Below are positions 47,411 to 60,550 of a stretch of 64,000 nucleotides of DNA, one piece after another (position 1 is the stretch's first letter; each line of letters opens with the position of its first letter). The DNA is taken from assembly GCA_020081605.1 (NCBI GenBank), contig JAHREC010000011.1, positions 4,278,001-4,342,000 on the forward strand. The letters are read 5' to 3'. Source of the DNA: Albifimbria verrucaria (Eukaryota > Ascomycota > Sordariomycetes > Hypocreales > Stachybotryaceae). The translations under genes and the position numbers were made by a program. The notes under the pieces are model-generated. The model saw only the letters and a list, made by a program, of their open reading frames with translations, was not told the origin of the DNA and ran no database searches.

Positions 47411-48554
47411 TTAAAGGATGGCAAGTGCATTCGGCGGAGATCCGATCAAGTGTGGGAGGTTCAATGGTGCCGACGTGATCATGAAAGAATAACGCTTGGC
47501 CTTTTGGCAGTACTCTGCCAGTCGCCTCAAATCCCAAAGCTCGCCAATTGGCATGCCAAAGCAGGAAAGCATATATTCGTGAAGAACTGTGACCGGTTAA
47601 CTTCATAACCCCTCTAGATATCTTACGAGCACACATACTGAGGTTTCCCGCTGGGTTAGTGTTTCCATCAGGCCCACGAGGAGGATATGCTTCCAAAGCC
47701 AACGAGTCCGACGCAACAGCAGCAAACCGCTTATTCCAGAGCCACCGGGCCGTTTCTTCTGCACCATTAAGACCGCTGAAATGGCCCTTAACCAGAGCTT
47801 TGCCCAGCTCCTCAGCAGAAGAGTCTTCGACGAATTCGGTTTGCCCAGTCCTAATGAGAAGAATGTCTCCAGGATGAAACTCAACACCTTGGTGCACAGC
47901 ACACGCATCCAGCTCCTCGGCCGTGATGAATGAAGACCCAAATGGTTCGTATTCCTTTCCTACAGCCTCAGAGTAGGCTTTGAAGTCAAGCAGCACACCT
48001 CTACCAACCACGCAACCACGGGAATGCCAGCTTTCTAGCGTCGGCAGCCTGTCATTTTCTGTAGGATCAGCACTGAGCTTCTCACGAGTAGCTTTAGCAC
48101 CATTGTAGTTCCGCCCAGTATGCTGATGCGCATAATGGCAGAAACTGTCCCATTGACTACTGGACTGCGTGTTGATTTCAATTTCATCGTCCCAGGCATG
48201 GTCAATGTCACTGCCTTCCTCCGCTGCCTTCTCGGCAAAAGAGAAAAAGGTGTGCTTGGGCTGCCTGCGTCCAGGTATCGGTAACTTGGCAAAGCCATTC
48301 AAAGGCCAGCTGAGCATGAAAGTTAGTATCATGAGCTCTTGGTCAGGTATTTCTTTAGGAACAGTATTACTTGAGAGAGATTGAGACACCGTCCTTAACT
48401 TCAGAAGCTGCGGCCTTGACGACTTCAGGGCTGAGAAAATTGAGCGTCCCATATGTGTCTTTCTTTCCATCGCGATCGAAAACACCCCAAGCGCAGCCCT
48501 GAGGCATGCCTTCAACCTTTGGGAGGTCGTCGAAGTCTGGGACTGAGGGATCAT
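47411..48554 (-). CDS. Cyclase-family (PF04199-type) metal-dependent hydrolase
   Basis: Resembles the fungal cyclase/kynurenine-formamidase-like superfamily. Signature segments are GMPQGCAWGVFDRDGKKD, SQWDSFCHYAHQ, YNGAKATRE, SRGCVVGRGVLLDF and HPGDILLIRTG; His and Asp in these probably bind metal. Introns lie at 48310-48370 (GTAATA...CTCAG) and 47587-47638 (GTATGT...CACAG). Together they restore SLNWPLNGF and NLILHEYMLSCFGMPIGEL, and the C-terminus ends in SPPNALAIL. The start at 48554 (MIP) needs one extra base in the GGG run 48547-48549 to run into SVPDFDDLPKVEG, as in relatives. The model has 343 residues. Its physiological substrate is unknown; tryptophan breakdown is possible but not indicated by neighbours. 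Confidence 0.82.
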
Positions 48555-50703
48555 AATGACAGATAATCCAGATGGTAAGTTCGGTAGGTTGAAGTGACAG
48601 AGAACAGCTGTACAAAATCAGGAGAAGAATCAAAACTAGTCGAAAGTGAGGTGATGGAGGAGACTGTATATGTCTGGATAGCGAGTTTATATGTTTAAGA
48701 GTAGGATACGAATACAGAGCTACTCCGCCAGGCTCAGGTGAGGGTCTTGTAGCGGAGTTATATATCCACGTCCCACATATCGTCTCCTGCGCGGGAACCA
48801 TGGGGTTGTTGAAGATCATGCATGACATGGCTAAGGTAGCATCGATGGCACCGTATAGGCAGCTGAAGAAAACTTGCATTAATTGCGATTCAATGCAAAG
48901 GATCTCCGCAACGATTTTTATGGTTAATTAGCTAGTCTCTAGGAAGACCAGCTGGAATCCCGATACAAGTTCGTTAGCAATATGCCTGCTTTGCACTGCG
49001 CCTTCACTCATGGAGTTCACTATTTTGGTGTTTTGCATTGGTAGGGGTATTATGACACGAATACGACGTGGAGTGGAATCCGAGAGCGAATGCGCCCCCG
49101 CCAACCAGGCTAAGATGCTGATTTAAAACAACTATAGATCCTCCTAGCTCAATAGTAGATTCTGTGTAATTCAATATGGGAGGACTCTGACAGAGCCGAG
49201 GGTTTGTGGTCACCCACATGATATAGCGTATCGATGAAAAGACGGTGGAGTGCAGGTTCCTAATAGCTAAGCAAATAGACATATCCATAACACTAACCAG
49301 TTGAAGGTGATTGTAGATTATAACATGCCAGATAATAATACGCCAGGAAGAATGATATATCTGCGAAAGCCTTGTTCATTTTCAAACTTTAGTAATGAAC
49401 GCTGGTGATGTACGGGCTTAAGGCGCATACTCATAACTATGTTCCCTAACCAGCTTCCTCTCGATCACAATCTGAACATGTGGAAACAAATGGCTTAATA
49501 ACGAGACTGTATCGTCCAAATCGGAAACTAGGATGGGCGATAGACACGTTGACGCTCTAAAGACCACGAACTATATGGAATAGGTGAACGAACAACGCAC
49601 GCCATGGAACTCGAAAGTCCGCAAAAATGTCAGACCCATTGTACCTCTCGGCGAATACTTATGCCATAGAAAACAATACCCGTTTGTCCGTTCCTGGGTG
49701 AGGCCCCTGCTCATAGGGTGCTGCTCAAGTCGCAATTGGCGTGTCTAAATGGAATTTCTTCGATGTTTAATATCGAAAGCTACAATACCAAGCTGGGTTA
49801 GTCAGAACCGACGGCAGAGGATTCGAGTGTCGCACAACCTTTTCCCGCAGGGTGCTTAGATGCCAGGACTATGCTGAGGTGGGAAGAGGCTCGAGGATGG
49901 ATGGCTCGAATACACATGCTCTTTATAGCTGGCTGACATAGGTAACATGATTTAGTTCCAGAGGGTCAAGATAGACATCAAAAAGTCAAGCTTTTATTCA
50001 ACCATCTAATTTTTGGCTCTAGTGGCAACGCTTTCATGCAGCCATAACAATCCGTCTCCCTGCCGGCTGGTATCGTCTATACAGTGATGCCTTATATCAC
50101 GAAACCGAAACCATCCACCCACCAATTTGTCACCACCGCTAAAGATGCCTCCTGATAATCTTTTTATCAGCGCCAGAGGGTATCACGATCTCAACGCCAG
50201 AACTGTTAGAGCATGCAAACAAGAGACTACAAGCAATACAAGGCTCGGAAGGGCATTGGAACATAATAGGCATGCACAAGGCTGGCTGTAAACTTAGCGA
50301 GACAGAGCAGTACCAAACGGAGGGCATTAGAAAACTGCAAAGCACGGAAGACATCAAACAAAAGCAAGTACGGAAGAAAAGCGATGGAAGTTTGAATCGA
50401 ATCAAATTTGAACTGATGACATGCCATCTGGTGACCAGGATCTCCAACGCCGATCATGATTCGAGACTCAAGGAAAAATCGAGTGTCGTTGTGTCGTGTT
50501 TTACCTCAGAGCGAGAAAGCAATAAACCTTGAAGGAAACTTTGAAGCCAATGACCAGAAGATCAATCCCAACGTGCGAACATTATCCGAGGCAGAGCTGT
50601 CGAGAGAAGAAGCCAGTCATGGACAACATAGAGGCGTAAATCAGAGACCTATTCGTGAGGCGCTCTAGTCCGTTCTTTTGAACGGGTTATAAGCAGTAAC
50701 CAG
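48555..50703. other. Intergenic
   Basis: No coding feature recognised. The first 350 bp upstream of the cyclase gene are promoter; the rest shows only short chance frames. Confidence 0.45.
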
Positions 50704-52384
50704 TTACTGCAGATGTTTGTTAGCACAATAGTCATCACGCTTCGACACTGGGACATCTTACCTGAGGAGGGCCAGCAGGACCGGGAGGACCAGGTGGGCC
50801 GGGAGGACCCTGGAGGCCGGGAGCCGGTCCACCGAAGTGGTGAGGGCCACCGTAGGGACCAGGGCCGTGGTTAGGGAGGCCCATGTAGTGAGGAGGTGGG
50901 GAGCGGGACGGTAGGGGTGCCAACGCCCGAGTTGTTCTGGGAACGTCCCCAGCTCAGACGAACGCGAGAGTTACCGATGGGGTAGCCCTGCATTTGGTTG
51001 ATGGCCATCTCAGCAGCGTGGCGGTGGACGAACTGGACGAAACCGCAGCCCTTGCCAGGAGGGATCTTGACGTAGGTGATTTCACCAAAGCCCTGGAAGA
51101 ATGAACGCAGCTCGTCCTCGGTCACATAGCCCGAGAGACCACCGACGAAGACAGTCGTGTTGTTGGGATCGGTGAACTGGTTCATCTGAGTAGCAGGGTT
51201 GAAGCCGCCGTAGGGGAAGCCTTGCATCTGACCCCACATCTGCTGCTGGGGCATGCCGCCACCACCAGCCATCATGGGTCCGTTACCGCCGTGGTGGGCG
51301 TGGCCGAAACCCTGGTTGCCGCTAAGAGAACGAAAGATTAGCTATTGTTCAGTATCTCAAAGTCGGCTCATAACATGGTGCATACCGGTTCTTGGGGGTG
51401 GCGGTAGAGATCCTCATAGGTCGGTTACCGCAGTAAACACCCTGCATCTCTACAAGAGCACGCTGCTGGTCGTTCTCATCGGAGAAACGAACAAAGCCAT
51501 AGCCACGGCTCTGACCAGACATGGCATCGGTCATGATCTTGGCAGACTTGCAAGAGGGAAGCGAGCCTGGAAGAGCGAAACCAGGACATACTCGTTGACC
51601 TCAGGTCCGAGATCACCCACGAAGATGCTGTATTCAGGGCCACGGTCATCTCTGTCGTGTTCAGACATTAGGAGCGAATTCAATGATAGTGATGAATAAG
51701 TTGGGGAAGTTGATGAATTTTGCAAAGTTGAAAACGCATAGGCTTGATGATGAAGAGGTGGGGAGGTGAAGAGAAAGCTGACGTGGGAGCAGACAGCTGT
51801 AGGCGGTAGACACCATTCCATGAACAACTGACAGATGCCTGACATAGCTTCACAGCTACCAGACTTCCACTTCGGCCGTGTAGCCATACGAAACCAACAT
51901 GCCAAGCTTGAAAAAGAAAAAGAAGAAGAAAATAAACGCACCTTCGGTCAACAAGTCCTCCGCCAGAGGCCCAGTTAAGCTTGAACTGACGAGAGCTGTT
52001 GGGGACCGGAGTGCCGTTCAAGGTCAAAGCCTTGGTAGCAGCATCAGCGGAAGAAAACTCGACGAAGCAGTATCCGGCATTTCTGGGGCTGTTAGTTCCT
52101 AATCTGTTGTTTCGATGCAGCTCACGCTTGTGACTTACCCAGAGTTCTTATCGCGAATAACCTTCACGTTGACAGTTTCCCCGGCAGAAGAGAGGAAGAC
52201 ACCTTTGATGAAGTTCTCGTCCATCCAAGGCTCCAGCTCGCCCATCCTAAAGATCTGTAAGATTACCAACCTTCAAACTGCACGGAATACTTACCAAAGA
52301 GTAGTCTTGGGGGCATCAGGGCCACCGGCAGGAGGAGGCACGACCGAAAGGTCGGCTGCAGGGGGTTCCGTTAGGGAAAGACAT
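50704..52384 (-). CDS. csx1: Three-RRM RNA-binding protein, Csx1/Nam8-like
   Basis: An mRNA-binding regulator related to S. pombe Csx1 and yeast Nam8/Ngr1. Exons: 52295-52384, 52139-52246, 51942-52082, 51386-51651, 50762-51321 and 50704-50706. RRM1 (about residues 28-112) has LWMGEL and NAGYCFVEF, RRM2 (about 122-205) has IFVGDL and SRGYGFVRF, and RRM3 (about 255-325) has VFVGGL and GKGCGFVQF. A Gly/Met/Gln linker precedes RRM3 and the tail is Pro/Gly-rich (GPPGPPGPPGPAGPPQ). The stop TAA is the first codon after the last intron. Restoring bases at 52361-52365 (two), 51556-51558, 50914-50917 and 50898-50901 gives 390 residues. The intron between RRM1 and RRM2 is 290 nt, long for this window. 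Confidence 0.92.
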
Positions 52385-52444
52385 TTCTGAGTATGTGTTA
52401 ACGTCGTGGGTTCTTATTGGGGAACCAGTTGAAGCCATACTGTT

Positions 52445-52546
52445 CTGGAAGCATTGTCAGTGGCTTGTTTAACCATGTACAGGTAGATAAGGGTGGTAAA
52501 CAATTATGGAGGCAGCAACAAACACTAAACAAGCTAGGCAACTTAC
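52445..52546 (-). other. Probable 5'-UTR intron of csx1
   Basis: On the reverse strand a GTAAGT donor at 52546, a CACTGAC branch motif and a TTCCAG acceptor at 52445 define a 102-nt intron ending 60 bp before the ATG. The upstream minus strand is CT-rich, typical of a transcribed leader. Confidence 0.5.
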
Positions 52547-55500
52547 CCAAGAACTTGAATTCGAAAACTTGAAGACGAAGATTGAAGCTGTATTCCTCAA
52601 GAGACAAAGTCACTGGGAACTGAAGGCGAATCGACAAAGACTGGTATCCAGACCGAAACGAAACTCCGGAAAGTAGCCGTACAGGGAGAATCGTCCAAGA
52701 CGCCGTCACGCCCCTATAGTAACAAGCAAAAGATGCTTTTAATATACCACAACAGGGCAAATGCGCTGTTGTGTCGAGCTAAGCTCCGAAATGACTGTAA
52801 AGTCGACTGAAACCGAGGGTAACAATCAGGAATAGCGTTAATCGAACGTATGCGCAACCGCAAATTCCTAAGGAATGTGATGGAACGGCTGAGACGCTGT
52901 CGAAATCACTAGAACCTGAACTAGATAGTCAGCATGCCAAATCGTTAGAAGTTGTCCTATGTGCGTGCAGTTGTCTCGATCGTCTCGGATTTTCAATGCG
53001 ATGTGCCAATAGATGCGAGGAGTGAGGCCTGGGTTGAGTGACTGCGGTTGCACCAAGTCTTCGGTCTTGACTCTTGGCAGTTTCGAGGTCACGGAAGAAG
53101 CAGGCATCCCAATGCTGCAGGATGAGGTTGTATATTCATGTCCCGTGGCGAGCACAGGAGTCCCGCTTGCGAATCCCCAACACCGCATGCCGGCCCGACC
53201 AGCTGGTCCCAATGCCTGACAGGTGCGCAAAACTCATCGACGGATCGAGCCATGTGTCCTCGAAAGCGAGGCGCGCAACAGCCGGTCAATGACGAGCGCA
53301 ACGTCAACACCTTCGCCAAGTGTTTCCAGGTGCCAGGTATTTACTCTTGAAAAAGAATTCGTAGAGACTTGGTACTCGGTCGTGGAGATTGATGGGTCGC
53401 ATGAAGCAAAAATGGTGATACGTCGTTCGTCAAGCTCAGACCCACTAGTCATGCTGAGCTTGCCGGGTGGTAAGACCATGCCAATGCGCAAGACGGACAA
53501 GCCCGTGTCATAAGATGGGCCGAATGCGGTTCCGCTGGCTGCCCGACGAGGAGCGTGGCCCAGATGAGTTTGACGAACAGCGACGAGCACGAAGGGGGAT
53601 ATTTGCGCGGCGTCATCAGATTGTTGAAAGGTGGGTACATTGGCGACAGGAAGGTGGGTATTCCTGGTTTGAACAAGCCGCGATTTGATTGCGATAGCAT
53701 GAGATAATGCTGGTAGCTGTCTCTATCGATCTCTATCGATATTGCTTCCTGCTAGGCAAACGAGTTGCGATAATGCTTCGGTTGGGAATTTCGTCATCGC
53801 CTCCAGGGGTAGCACTGGATCTCGCATCGTAGGCGTGGGCGCGCATTCGCGGTCACCACCACATTTCGACCCGAGACGACGGTCGGACAACTGCAAGGTA
53901 GAGGACGGGGAAGAGGACAGGGAAAATCGAGACTTACTTTTAGGCGCCAGCAAAAACAACCGTAACACTCTTCAGCCAAGATCCCGAAACACGCGCAAGG
54001 GAAGACCGTAGCAGCCGGGAGGAAAAAGATGGAGGGAGAGAAGGGAGGAAGAGAAAGGGAAAAAAGAGTTTCCGGATTTGCGGCAGGCAGAGCTAGGTAA
54101 AGTAAAGCCCTCTTTTTTTTCTCTCACTGTCCTGTCTTGTTGGACACGACGCACTAAAAGCAGCCGGCGCAGCCTCTAGTCCAGGTTGCGCGGGGACTGG
54201 GCGAAGTACCTAGGAGGCAAGGAAAAGGAAAGGGAGGGAGGGCTGTAAGGGCGTGCCTCTCTGCCTTGTCCTCTCGACCAGGGTGTGCGGAGGGGCGTCT
54301 CTCGTGTGGAGAGAGATGCCTTTGCTTGCTTGCTGCTTTGGCTTTAGGGCGGCAGAGCGATCTTCGATCTCGGGTCGGGGTGTGTGGTCGCCTGTTTGAT
54401 GTCGTACTGAAACACGCACACGACTCGATCCCGGCAGCGTCGACGAATGACGCTGTTATGTTTGCTCGGATGGCGGATGTCGTGCGTTTGCTTGCAGCTT
54501 CACTTCGCCTTGCTTTGCTCGACTGGGCCGTCTGTGTCCCGCTGGGCAGATGGGAGACGTGTAACAGGGCGAATATGGATTTGTGGGACGTCGACGAAAA
54601 ACCAACTTTGCAGGGCAGAAACGACGACAAGAAGGATAGCTTGCACAGAGTACAACGCAGCGAAGAGAGATGACTGCAGAACAGTAGATGTAAAAGGAGG
54701 AAAAAGCAGGAATCGGCTGGGACGCGAGGAGACGGAGGCGACAAGAAATTAAAGTCACCAAGAACCCCGGTAACGTCTCACGAGCTTGAGCAGCTTGTTT
54801 AGCTTTCCACTGCTTGTTCTTGACGGATGGGGATGAAGAATGGAGCGGCTGTGGAGGGTAAAGATGTGCGTGTGAAGCTGTGATGGATGAGGTCTAGATT
54901 TTTGACGAGACACGAGGATTTGGTGAGTCGAGATACTTCCATGCACCGTGAGACGTACCCCTCTATCGACAGTGTGCACTGTGCAATACCGGAAAGAGAG
55001 CGAGCACACTAAAGTGAGGCACATGAAGGACTACCCAACCCGGCACGTTATGATACCATAGATTAAATCACACCTGTTTTCTGCTGTTAACATACAGGGC
55101 TAATTTATCCTTGGGATGGTGTAGAAACAGCTTGTTTGCGTGAGTTGACGAAGCTTGCCTGCGCCCGGCAAAGCTTTGCTACACAGTCTACAGTAGATAG
55201 AATAAACACTGGGCTGTACAGTACCTGCAGCCTCTCTTATGGAAGCCTGATGCATCACTGGCAAAGGTTCCTTTCCTTAAACTTCCTCACCACATACCTT
55301 TTGATTCGCACCCATCATATACCATCATCATGACTAGCTCTCGCTCTTCCACCACCTGGGGTTGCCAATGTTTAAAATGCTTTTATTCAATTAGCCCAGT
55401 CTCCGGACATCACCTCACCATGCGACACCCTGGTTGTTATCACCATTCTCGGTGCGCTCCTCATGTCAATGACCCGACTCTTCGTAACCTGACAATCCCC

Positions 55501-58500
55501 ACACGAAACACGAACAACGAGTAAGGCCTCGGCATTTCACAGGTGCTTTGCCCAGGGCGGCTTGCCGAAGAGCCCGAGAAAGACGGATACAGAAGCAAGG
55601 TTCGTTGCTCTGCTAGAGGGGGCGTGTCGCTAGCAATCGTCGACCGCACCAACCCCAAATAGCTTGGGCAGTTAATGCTCGCCCGGAACTCTAGTGAGCA
55701 GCAAGCAAGCATGGCTGGCACAGCAAACTCGGTGCGAGAAGGGCATTGGCCGTACAGCTTCACCCGGAGCAGAATACGAGCTGCTGCCGGCTACGGTTGA
55801 GCAAACCGCAGTTGGAGGCCTGTGCCAGACATAGCAGTAAGGCTGAAGCTATCCTGGCCCTGATGAGCCATTGAGGCGCCCGGCCCCTGCACCTATGATG
55901 CGATGCTACGCTACTTGCTCTCTGGACTGGGCTGACCTGGCCTGACTGCCGAGGAAACCACCCTCCTTGCGTCCGAATCATGACACGACCCCCAAAAAGT
56001 GCGTTAGGGCAGTTTCTTCCGTTGGGCAAATGATACAGCTTGGTCGAGGTCTAAGTTAGATTGACGAGTCGTTCAAAGTGCGAAGCTAATCTGCCATAGA
56101 ATGCCATGGAATGAAACCGGCAATCAACCGAATGCATTGCGAGCTATTTGCTGAACAGGGACTAGCACCTCAGTGCTCTTCAGAGCTCTCCCGGCTGCGT
56201 ACTGCGAGTGTCTCAACCTTTCCCAGGTCATTCAACCTGGGACCAGTTCCCTATGACTAGGACGTAGGCATCTAGGCACGATCTGCATGCATGCCGTTAT
56301 GCTGCGCGGCGATACTCGGCCAACCAACCGAGACCTCGGCCACCATCCAAGACAACGGGGTTTGACAGTTGCAAAAGTTTTGTCTCAAGCGTACCCATCC
56401 CTGTATCTTGGCCCAAGACACCAATACACATCCAGCACAACCTAAGAACCCACCAATTGGGACTCGCTTGATTCAATCAGCACTTCGATTAGAGCCGGAG
56501 ATTCGTTAGATGAACTGTGTCGGAGCGGTAAGCTGACCAGCAACGTTATCTAAGAGCCCAAGACTGTACGCAAAAAGAAATGATTAAAACATAAACACTA
56601 CTTTATCGATATACCTGCATCTCTATTCGCCAAGTTCGAGCTGCTGCGCGCATTGCAGTCTGCAACCATGCGCATCTCCATGAGTAGTATGTTGCAACTT
56701 CACTTGTGCAGAGCTGAAGACATCCGATGCCATACCTGACTATGGACCTAAATTTATTTGCCCAGCATCTAATCAGGATGAGAGTGCAAACCGTTTAAGC
56801 CCAACCTTTGTATTCCGTTGCCCTTATAAAGAAGATTTACCGATTAGGATAGGTTTCGCCTTCTGCATTCATAGAAATATGATGGCTAGGCCTGTCACCC
56901 CAAGCGGCGGCGCGTGCTGAGATTGAGACACCACCATGTTGGCGTGTATTTGGTGATTCGGTATATCTGTCCAAGGCCATGACACCATATGCATTTATCA
57001 TCATTAACCATGGAAATTGATTGGGTAACCTGATGAGAACTAATCCAATCATCCATGTTGATACTCAAGTTCATCCTTCATACTATAGCATCCACCACAG
57101 CCCTATTAAAGCGCTACAGGGGATGGCGTAGATTTGGCTTCTAGTCAGCTACATCGGCAGGATGCTTGAAGCGAATTTTGTTTTATCGATGACCCTAATC
57201 TGCGCGAAATGCCAGAATGGTATGGTACGAAGTAGCGACGATCGACGTTTCCAGCTTCTTTGCGTTCTTTGAGGCAGATGGCACCATTCTGAAATGAAAT
57301 TAATCAGGATCCGGGGTATCTCGCTACGATATTCCAACGGTTTGAGCTCGATCAAGCCTATCCCACGAGTAACCGGCTGGGTTGAGCAAACAAGGTATTG
57401 CCTCGTTACGCCCTGCAGATTCGGGGTCTCGCAGTCAGTTCGAAACTGTCTCTGATTCCAATTTTACCCAGGAACGCGAGATCTTACAGAACTTGCATTG
57501 ATTTCGGAGGACCCATCTCTTACTAACACGTCAATGCTGCCCATTCCAGATCAATCGGGCAGAAACGTCCGCCCTACAACCACTTTCCACGGTCTGCAAG
57601 CCCCAGAAAAGATCCATGGAAAAACACCCTCTAGAGATCACTGCAGAGCGCACACATTGGACCAATCACCCACCGAAACCAGTCGTCATTGGATCATATG
57701 CAGTTCTATGCACGATATGTACAAATTGCTATTCTCGCTTCGTTAACCGTCAGTTGTGTTGTCAGCCAAACTCAAGAACCTTCGATTTGAGTGCAAGCTC
57801 TTCTGCACACCCTCCCCACCTCTTCGTTGTATCTTCCAATGAGGAACGGGGTTCTACACAGTGTTGCTGCAAGTCATAGCTGCTAACTAGACTAGACCCG
57901 CATGACTGAGCAGCTCCAGTACTTACTGTGTGTACAAGCCCTCCTTGCACGCAAACAGTAAGATACCAATGTACGCACAAAGCGTCCTGAGCACAATGGC
58001 TGACCATTGATGGTATTTGTAGGCTCTTGCCTGTCTAAGCCGCTTCGGGCAGTCCCCGTCGATCAGTGTTGACCTACGCAGAATGACTGGTCGTTTTGTT
58101 CTGCTTGGAAGTGATGGAAGAGAAGCGAGATGGAGCCGCCATTGCAAACCCCTGCACCTCAGCTCGACAGGGCTCGCTAGGTAAGCTTGAACTTGAGCAA
58201 GAACTCTTGCTTGAGATAGGACAGACAATTGGCTGAACAACTTGTCGCAAAAGGCTGTTTACCCCTCGTTCTGTCTTCATGCTTGTTACGGAGGCAGAGA
58301 GCCGAAGGTGAAGCGGATTATCCTTGGCTTGTGGATTCGTCGTATCCGACGCAGCAAAGCTCCCATGCGCCTTGACTCGCCTATGACGTCTGCTGTGGCC
58401 CAACCCATGACGCGGGGCTAACGTCCAAATTATGCCATGCAGTTTCAACCCGTACGCTGCTGCATGTGCCATGAAGGAGCTCGTAACGCAAGCATCACTA

Positions 58501-60550
58501 TCGCCTATGTCATAACATGGACACGCGATTTAGGCCTCATCTCCATTCGCCATATCCAACAGCTATTGTAAACCTACCTGCTCCTCCCTGACTCAGGTCA
58601 GTTCACACCAATCACACAGCCACAGTGATACCTACCATGCACATCTATCTGACGACGACCTAACCGAATTGATGCAGGGTTAACGCTTACTGTCGGGCAG
58701 GCCAACACCGTGCGCTCAAATGGTGGACCACACCAACTCATAGCCGGTATCGGGCTTGAGCAACAGCCAACCATGAATCTGAATCTCAATGGTCTGTAAA
58801 GTATCCAGGACTAGGTAAGAAACTAGCTCAACGCTGGGCTTATTCTGAGCCTGCCAATTCGTACAATAGGTTCCATGGAATTACGATGTCACTGCGACTT
58901 TCTCTGAAGACCATGATATAATATTTCCGGTCCATACCTAGAGTGCGCATGTATCTCGACTCGCCTTCTATAGAAATACGGCACAATGCGTAATAACTTT
59001 AGCTAGATTGCAATTATGGCGCCATATATACACAAAATTGCTCTGCGGTTTGTTAATTTTCCTGCAAAACAGTGTGCTCACAAGCTTTTGTTAAGCCATG
59101 CATTTACCCCGGCCTCTTTGGAGCTGTAGTACTACTTCTCAGAAAGATTACCTGAAAAATAGTTGCCAAAGGTATAAAAAACCGGGTACTATTTAAGCAA
59201 GCTATATCAGGTTTATATGACATTTATGGATTCTGGTTCAATTTGAGAAATGGTGACAACTTTCAACACCTTTCACTCCCTGGCCTTCGACCCTGACTTG
59301 AAGATGGGTGCCGTAGGTGACAGGCCAAGACGCTTGGGACACCTTTTGAACCCATTCATGTTGAACAGCTTCGCCAAGCACGTCTTCCTCTCCAGAACTA
59401 ACATGGGTAGACGTAAAATCAAGTATAACTGGCCGCACACCCATCCAATGCACTCTGTACCTTCACGAGTAAACTTGTAACGGTGTTTTCTGCTTTAATA
59501 ATCGTATCCAAGAGTTAGCAACAAAGTGTCCCCTTCTCGTTGGGATAGTTATGGTCTTGTGAGATGTACTTGGCAAGTCATGATGATGTTGTATGATGTC
59601 TAACTGGTCAGGATAGCTTCCTCGACCAGGAAAAGCCTCTGAAGGAGTTCCTAAACAGACTGATCAATATTCATTGGCTGACAAAAAGATGGTCTAACGA
59701 TTACCGCTAGGTTGCATGGTGTGATCAGCAATGAAATAACTGAAGATGATTTGAGAGCTACCAATGTTTCTGTATAATAGTCTGTACCCTATTCCGTGGC
59801 AGAATAACTCCAAAACATCATCCCAGGACTCTTTTAATCGTAAGCCGACGTAGCAAGCTTGAATGTAATCGACTGCAGACGTTTTGTCTGCGTGTTTGGT
59901 TACTAGATTGTGAGTCATGTGGCTTTGGTATTGGTACAGAAATAAACTAGAGAGCTTTCCCAAAGGGTGGCTTCTATCATCATTCTGCAACATTCCAATA
60001 CAGGTGACATTTTCATATGCAAGAAGCTTTATCGAATATTTTGGGGGTTGTTGTGTCGACATTTTGGCGGTAGTGCTGATTCGATAATGGCTGTTGTCGG
60101 CTTGGATAGTGAGCATACAACAATCCGAACCAACTGGGCTTCCAAGCGAAACTGTGTAAAAACAATTTACTTAATAATTCTCTTAGCCATGGTTATGGTA
60201 CAGACAATGCGAGCAAGCTACCAAATCCACCTCGTCATCTCGGGTTGCAGTATGTGAGTACCTTGACCACAAGGTGGTTGGTCACGTGCCCAAGACCACC
60301 TTAACCTCAAGCTCTGGCATTACATAATCCGTTGTCTCGAACGTCGTCAGTCGGCGGTTGACTAGAAGGTGCTATGGAAACACCCTGAGATGACATTCCT
60401 CAATATTCGTCATCCCAAGGTTGCCTTTGGCCTTTTCAACGTACTTTACCTGAATTTTGTACTATGAGCAAAAGTCCATCCGTTTAGACCACATCTTCAA
60501 CTCTTTCTCTCGTCCTTCGGCCCCCACATTTGAGCCGTACGTGACCAGCC
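52547..60550. other. Long intergenic stretch between divergent csx1 and ECM29
   Basis: The csx1-proximal part (to about 54.8 kb) is purine-rich on the plus strand, pyrimidine-rich on the transcribed side, and presumably leader and promoter. A direct repeat of CTCTATCGAT occurs at 53724-53740. From 55 to 60 kb only chance frames were seen, including 59250-59480, which has a TATAAAAAA upstream but no motif. Confidence 0.45.
60261..60302. promoter_or_regulatory. Inverted repeat centred on a CACGTG E-box
   Basis: Arms AAGGTGGT and ACCACCTT flank CACGTG (60283-60288), with imperfect inner symmetry. A second small inverted repeat, CCTTG/CAAGG, lies just upstream at 60261-60274. It is about 250 bp before the ECM29 ATG and could bind a dimeric bHLH-type factor. 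Confidence 0.5.

Noticed and set aside
54154..54744. Reverse-strand frame of 196 codons
   Set aside because: Low-complexity Ser/Leu/Phe/Arg translation of the CT-rich leader region upstream of csx1; no domain and several overlapping frames of equal length.
59250..59480. 76-codon forward frame with TATAAAAAA upstream
   Set aside because: No recognisable motif, no splice evidence, and a TATA-like string is common in this AT-rich stretch.
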